Part shown: positions 59,940 to 64,000 of the stretch, in pieces | Layout: every line of letters begins with the position of its first letter | Position numbering within the stretch: position 1 is the stretch's first letter | Source of the DNA: an uncultured Alphaproteobacteria bacterium | Lineage (GTDB): Bacteria > Pseudomonadota > Alphaproteobacteria > RF32 > CAG-239 | DNA length: 64,000 nt | NCBI GenBank assembly: GCA_934273635.1 | Contig: CAKQSV010000002.1 | Span: 1 to 64,000, forward strand | Reading direction: 5' to 3' | The notes under the pieces: model-generated | Database searches by the model: none | Told to the model about the DNA's origin: nothing | What the model saw: only the letters and a program-made list of their open reading frames with translations | Program-made: the position numbers and the translations under genes

Positions 59940-61019
59940 GTGAGTGAAGAAAAGCCTGTCGAACAAAACGTTCAAGCGCCCGAGAATAATAAAGACTGGA
60001 CGGATATGATTGCCGCCAAGGGCGGGCTTGACCAATCTTCGGCGCTTAATGACAGCTCTAAAATTTTGAATCAGGAAGAGATTGACGCCCTGTTCGGCTA
60101 TCATAATGACTCATCTTCCGATTATGCACCGCAAAAAACCGGCGTGAAGGCGATTTTGAACTCGTCAATGGCAACATACGAGCGCTTGCCGATGCTCGAC
60201 ATTGTGTTTGACCGGCTTATTCGTATGATGTCTACCTCGTTGCGTAATTTTACGCAAGACAACGTTGACGTTTCGCTCGACAGCATTGAATCAATGAGGT
60301 TCGGCGAATATATTGACGCTTTGACCCTGCCGACGCTTTTGGGCGTGTTTAAGGCTGAGGAGTGGGACAACTACGGCTTAATCTCGGTTGACTCGGCGTT
60401 GGTTTATTCGATTGTGGATGTGTTGCTCGGCGGGCGGCGCGGCACAGCCGCAGTCAGAATCGAGGGACGTCCTTACACAACCATCGAGCTGAATCTGGTC
60501 AAAGAAATGCTCAATATCATTTTGTCTGACCTGTCGACCGCTTTTGACCCCGTCACCTCGGTGAATTTTTCATACGACCGTATGGAGACGAATCCTCGTT
60601 TTGCCACAATCTCGCGTTTGTCAAACGCGGTGATTGTCGCCAGACTACGGGTGGATATGGAAGACCGCGGCGGCAAAGTTGACCTTATGATTCCTTACGC
60701 CACCTTGGAGCCAATCCGCGACTTGTTGTTGCAAATGTTTATGGGTGAGCGTTATGGTCGTGATATGATTTGGGAAAATCACTTGGTGGAAAGATTGTGG
60801 AACACCGACCTTGACACACAGGTGATTTTGAAAGAAAAAGAAGTCCCGCTCGGCGAGATTGCCAGGTGGGAAGTCGGTTCGTTTTTGCCACTCGATATGT
60901 CTCCGCACGACCCGATTAAACTGATTTGCGGCGATGTGTCGCTGTTTTCGGGCTCGATGGGGCGCAAAGGTGACAATATTGTAATTAAGATTAACGGAAA
61001 GGCGAATAAAAATGGATAA
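59940..61019 (+). CDS. fliM: Flagellar motor switch protein FliM
   Basis: 359 residues. FliM is the C-ring protein that binds phospho-CheY. The N-terminal motif LNQEEIDALFG near 44 is the CheY-binding and C-ring sequence. The middle domain has GVFKAEEWDNYGL, VDVLLGGRRG and IELNLVKEMLNIILSDL, and the C-terminal FliN-like domain runs from about 280 (VPLGEIARWEVGSFLPLD, INGKANKNG). The start is GTG 59940 with GAGGA upstream. The next gene overlaps by 8 nt. FliN is not visible in the part seen. Confidence 0.96.
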   Translation: MSEEKPVEQNVQAPENNKDWTDMIAAKGGLDQSSALNDSSKILNQEEIDALFGYHNDSSSDYAPQKTGVKAILNSSMATYERLPMLDIVFDRLIRMMSTSLRNFTQDNVDVSLDSIESMRFGEYIDALTLPTLLGVFKAEEWDNYGLISVDSALVYSIVDVLLGGRRGTAAVRIEGRPYTTIELNLVKEMLNIILSDLSTAFDPVTSVNFSYDRMETNPRFATISRLSNAVIVARLRVDMEDRGGKVDLMIPYATLEPIRDLLLQMFMGERYGRDMIWENHLVERLWNTDLDTQVILKEKEVPLGEIARWEVGSFLPLDMSPHDPIKLICGDVSLFSGSMGRKGDNIVIKINGKANKNG

Positions 61020-61458
61020 TCTTGAACTTATTATTAACCTGCTGATTATCGTTTTGCTGGTTCCGACAATTATTTATGCCTACAAACTCAACAAAAATCT
61101 GACTTTGTTACGCGAAAATCAGAATAGTTTGTCACGGTTGATTTCTTCGCTGAACGACGCCACCGTTAAGGCCGAAAGCTCTATTCCCAAGCTCAAAAAC
61201 GTGACGGAGGCTTCATCACAGAGTCTGAAAGATGTGGTCGACAACGCCAAGACCCTTAAGGATGACTTGACCTTTATCAACGAGCGCGCCGATAATTTGG
61301 CCGATCGGTTAGAAAATGTGATTCATGACGGACGACAGATTAAGACTCAACCACAGTCTGAGGGCAAAGAGGCGGTGTCGGCGGAGGACAAAACCGCTGA
61401 GGACGAACGCTCTTTGGCCGAAATGGAATTGTTAAAAGCTCTGCGCTCTATTAAGTAG
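61012..61458 (+). CDS. DUF6468 family flagellar-operon protein
   Basis: 148 residues. One membrane segment (about 7-25) is followed by a coiled coil (LNKNLTLLRENQNSLSRLISSLNDATVKAESSIPKL and further). The family is alphaproteobacterial and occurs between fliM and motE, as here. The role is not established; a motor-associated structural part is plausible. The start overlaps the end of fliM by 8 nt and motE begins 8 nt after its stop. Confidence 0.87.
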   Translation: MDNLELIINLLIIVLLVPTIIYAYKLNKNLTLLRENQNSLSRLISSLNDATVKAESSIPKLKNVTEASSQSLKDVVDNAKTLKDDLTFINERADNLADRLENVIHDGRQIKTQPQSEGKEAVSAEDKTAEDERSLAEMELLKALRSIK

Positions 61459-61466
61459 GATTGGTG

Positions 61467-62117
61467 ATGTTTAAGTTAATGCAACATATCAGAATTTTAC
61501 CGATTGTGATTTTTCTGTCGGTTTTGACCCTGACAATGCGGGTCAGCAACGTTATCGAATCCGTCAAAAAAAATGAACTTCCCCGCTTGAGTATCGGCGA
61601 GTTACAGGCGGCCGAGACCGCCACGCCCGAGGCCGCGGCTTTGAGCTCGGCGTTAGAATCGTCAGATATGAAGACATCTGCCGCCAAGGACGAGAAAGAC
61701 AGCTCGGCACCCAACAACTTTACGCAATCGGAGATTTTGATTTTGCAAGAGTTGGCCGAACGCCGCGAAGCTTTGGATTTGCGCAGCAGTGAGATTGATA
61801 AAAAGGCCGTACAGCTGAAAGTTGCCGAGCAGGAGATTGACAAGCGTTTGCAACAGATGAAGGAATATGAGCAAAAGCTCAAGGCACTTATCAGAGAATA
61901 TAACGAGAAAGAAAAAGAGAAAATCGCCTCGCTCGTCAAGGTTTATGCCAGTATGAAGCCCAAAGAGGCGGCGCGGATTTTTGAAACGCTTGACTTGGAT
62001 GTGACAGTCGCGCTGCTAAAAGAGATGAAACCGTCAACATCTTCGGCGATTTTGGCACAAATCAGTCCGGTTAAGGCCAAGGCGATTACGGATAAGATTA
62101 TCGGCAACACGATTTAG
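61467..62117 (+). CDS. motE: Flagellar motility protein MotE (MgtE-N domain)
   Basis: 216 residues. MotE is a periplasmic protein that stabilises MotC, which is needed for stator opening. N-terminal membrane segment (about 8-25), acidic linker, coiled coil (SEILILQELAERREALDLRSSEIDKKAVQLKVAEQEIDKRLQQMKEYEQKLK), and the MgtE-N-like domain: SLVKVYASMKPKEAARIFETLDLDVTVALLKEMKPSTSSAILAQISPVKA. ATG 61467 is chosen with AGGA at 6 nt; two weaker starts precede it. No motC was seen in the window. Confidence 0.88.
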   Translation: MFKLMQHIRILPIVIFLSVLTLTMRVSNVIESVKKNELPRLSIGELQAAETATPEAAALSSALESSDMKTSAAKDEKDSSAPNNFTQSEILILQELAERREALDLRSSEIDKKAVQLKVAEQEIDKRLQQMKEYEQKLKALIREYNEKEKEKIASLVKVYASMKPKEAARIFETLDLDVTVALLKEMKPSTSSAILAQISPVKAKAITDKIIGNTI

Positions 62118-62133
62118 GTGGAGCACAAGAAAA

Positions 62134-64000
62134 GTGAAACGGCGTATCATACATATTTGTCTGATTTTAACGGCGGCGGTGTGGACTGCCGTTTTGCCGT
62201 TGGCGGCGTCGGCGCAGAGCTTTAACAAAGTTGTGGACGTGTCGTATGTTAAAAACCCCAATAATGTGGTGCTGAAGTATTCCAATGCGCAGGGCAAGAG
62301 CCGCTTTACCTTTGACTTTGCCACCAACAGCAAAGTTCCTTACGAGATTAGGAGTGATGAGAAAAGCACGACCATCACCTTTTATCGCCTGTTTAATATT
62401 CAAACCCAAAGGCTGACCGATTTTTCGCAGTATGACAAGATTATGCAAAAGAAAATATCGGAGCGCGGGTTGGAAATTACTTTTCCGCTGCCTTTGGCGT
62501 CGTCGTTTGAGCATATGAACTCTATCATTTTGGATTTGTCAAACAACGGCGACAACGGGCAGGACAAAACCGAGCGCAAGGTTAAACCTCTGCAAATTTC
62601 AAGTTTGAGCTTTTCATGGAACACGCCGGTGGCGTTGTCGGTCTTTAAGCGCGAAAAATATTTGTGGATTGTGTTTAACCAATATCAGAAAGTTGACACC
62701 AATGAGTTGCTGAAAAACGCCGGCAGTATGGTGAAAGACATTATTCAACTGCCACACTCCGCCGCCACTATCTTAAGAGTGGAAGCCGCTGAGGATATTT
62801 ATAGTGAAGTGCGGAAGGAAGGATTGCTGTGGATTGTGGATTTGTATAATCGCAAAACCGAGCGCACGCCCAGGCCGATTAAGGTTTCGGTAGACACATC
62901 AATCCCAAGCAAGCCGTTTATTCAGGCAGACCTGCCGCACACGGAAGACGTGTTTAGCTTTTTGGACCCAGAAGTAGGCGATATGTTGGTGGCTATCACC
63001 AGTTCGGACGCAGGTTATGCGTTTTTGGAAGGTTATACTTATCCTGATTTTCGGTTTTTGCCATCTTCACAAGGTATGGCCGTCAACAGTGATGATTTTG
63101 GCATTGCCATTATGCGCAACAACACCGGTTATATGTTGCAAACCACCCAACATCCGCTGCATATTTCACAAAACTTGGAACAACTCAAGCAGAGGGAAGA
63201 GGCAGCCAGTGGTAAAAGCAACATTAACCTTACGCAAGATTTGACAGTACCGATTATCAGCAAAACCTTTGAGCAGAGCGAGAAGTTTTTGAATCTGCAG
63301 ATTAAAATCGCCCCCAAAAAAGAAAAAGACCGTTTTTATGTGGAGTTGGCGCGGTTTTATCTGTCGCACGGTTTGGGCTCTAATGCCCTGCACACTCTGC
63401 GCGAAACCGAAACCTTGCTGACATCTCTGGGACGAGAGGTACCGTTGCGGCTGCAAAGTTTGCGCGCCGTGGCGTTGTTTTTGATGTCGCGCTATGAGCA
63501 GGCCTATAAAATTTTTGACAAGCCCGAGATTAAGAATAATCCCGAGGCAGTGTTGTGGCACGCATTGAGCGATGTTGACGGCAAGCATGACAACACCAAA
63601 GACATTGTTAAAAGTCTGCACTTTATTCATAACTATCCGGTTGAAGTTAAACGCAAGCTGCTTATCAGAGGTGTGGAATATGCCTTAGCGCGGGAAAACG
63701 ACGAATTGGCACAGCGGTTTTTGAACATCATGCGCGAACTGCCCAAAGACGAAGAACTGACCGTGATGATGAATTATTTTGATGCCGAAAAAATCAAACT
63801 GCAAGGATATTTGCGCAGTGCCCTGCCGTTGTACAAGGCGGCGGCGGTCAGCTCTGACAACAAATATTCGGCTTTGGCACGGTATCGCATTGCCTCGTTC
63901 AATAGTCAGATTGCCGCGGCCAAACCTTATCGCACCATCCAAGAATTTGAACGCCTCAAGTTTTCGTGGGGCGAGAAAAACTTTAAGATTAAGGTTTTGA
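62134..64000 (+). CDS. Large periplasmic repeat protein of the flagellar operon, 5' part
   Basis: The frame runs from GTG 62134 to the window edge, 622 codons without a stop. A signal peptide (VKRRIIHICLILTAAVWTAVLPLAASAQ) is followed by a beta-rich region (about 30-400) and a helical TPR-like region from about 410 (LARFYLSHGLGSNALHTLRE, LRAVALFLMSRYEQAYKIF, RLKFSWGEKNF). Unidentified family; the position behind fliM, DUF6468 and motE suggests a motor or flagellar envelope part. GGTGGAG lies 12 nt before GTG. Coverage of the C-terminus is missing. Confidence 0.8.
   Translation, partial: MKRRIIHICLILTAAVWTAVLPLAASAQSFNKVVDVSYVKNPNNVVLKYSNAQGKSRFTFDFATNSKVPYEIRSDEKSTTITFYRLFNIQTQRLTDFSQYDKIMQKKISERGLEITFPLPLASSFEHMNSIILDLSNNGDNGQDKTERKVKPLQISSLSFSWNTPVALSVFKREKYLWIVFNQYQKVDTNELLKNAGSMVKDIIQLPHSAATILRVEAAEDIYSEVRKEGLLWIVDLYNRKTERTPRPIKVSVDTSIPSKPFIQADLPHTEDVFSFLDPEVGDMLVAITSSDAGYAFLEGYTYPDFRFLPSSQGMAVNSDDFGIAIMRNNTGYMLQTTQHPLHISQNLEQLKQREEAASGKSNINLTQDLTVPIISKTFEQSEKFLNLQIKIAPKKEKDRFYVELARFYLSHGLGSNALHTLRETETLLTSLGREVPLRLQSLRAVALFLMSRYEQAYKIFDKPEIKNNPEAVLWHALSDVDGKHDNTKDIVKSLHFIHNYPVEVKRKLLIRGVEYALARENDELAQRFLNIMRELPKDEELTVMMNYFDAEKIKLQGYLRSALPLYKAAAVSSDNKYSALARYRIASFNSQIAAAKPYRTIQEFERLKFSWGEKNFKIKVL

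Overview
The window reads as a contiguous piece of chromosome from a flagellated alphaproteobacterium. Alphaproteobacterial markers are FlbT, a TrcR/DUF1013 regulator, a cysteine-free L31, the zapA-6S RNA-YmdB order, a DUF6468-MotE pair behind fliM, and BamD/LpxC/OmpA-type envelope genes. Coding is dense, strand changes are frequent, many genes overlap by 1-4 nt, and intergenic DNA is AT-rich. An uncultured gut or host-associated lineage near Rhodospirillales would fit, but that is inference. No tRNA, rRNA, CRISPR array or transposase was seen.

Layout: 1-5.4 kb holds the end of an M23 endopeptidase, a bactofilin, smpB, and a reverse block of DUF502, recJ and an OmpA lipoprotein. 4.9-8.5 kb holds a Panacea-like protein, a DUF192 lipoprotein, a HAD-like protein without its nucleophile, and two unknown genes. 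8.5-12.9 kb holds Uup, a TerB-like protein, flbT, flagellin 1 and trcR. 13-18 kb (reverse) holds a membrane protein with a cyclase-like tail, rpmE, an OmpA-like protein, a degenerate inositol monophosphatase, efp and a ThiE-like protein. 18.1-23.7 kb holds a coiled-coil gene, zapA, 6S RNA, a YmdB-type phosphodiesterase, a hydrolase, a GT4 glycosyltransferase and thrS.

24.3-27.3 kb is a metal-handling locus. A 38-residue cysteine-rich peptide and a small cysteine-containing membrane protein are transcribed leftward, and a CDF cation exporter rightward, with an AnmK-like kinase between them. Both metal promoters carry TACCC/GGGTA dyads inside a 17-bp spacer, which suggests one CsoR-like regulator. 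27.3-30 kb holds a Sel1 protein and a larger flagellin 2. 30-32.6 kb is foreign-looking: a lipoprotein and an outer-membrane barrel of Bacteroidota character, without Shine-Dalgarno sites. 32.6-39.6 kb holds a Cys-rich membrane protein, gltX, a repeat-filled intergenic region, recN, bamD, lpxC and RNase P RNA.

39.7-44.2 kb is a short dcw cluster (mraZ with three MraZ boxes in its promoter, rsmH, ftsL, ftsI) followed by a membrane-anchored GH24 lysozyme. 44.3-49.2 kb is a Bat operon (DUF4381, BatA, a BatB/BatC fusion, BatD). 49.2-59.2 kb holds envelope and unknown genes, including dtd, a lipase-like lipoprotein, an SpmAB fusion, LemA with DUF3137, and an ABC exporter. 59.4-64 kb is a flagellar operon: fliL, fliM, DUF6468, motE and a large periplasmic repeat protein cut by the window end.

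A recurring theme is proteins with intact folds but missing catalytic or metal-binding residues (HAD, inositol monophosphatase, BatB and a cyclase-like domain).
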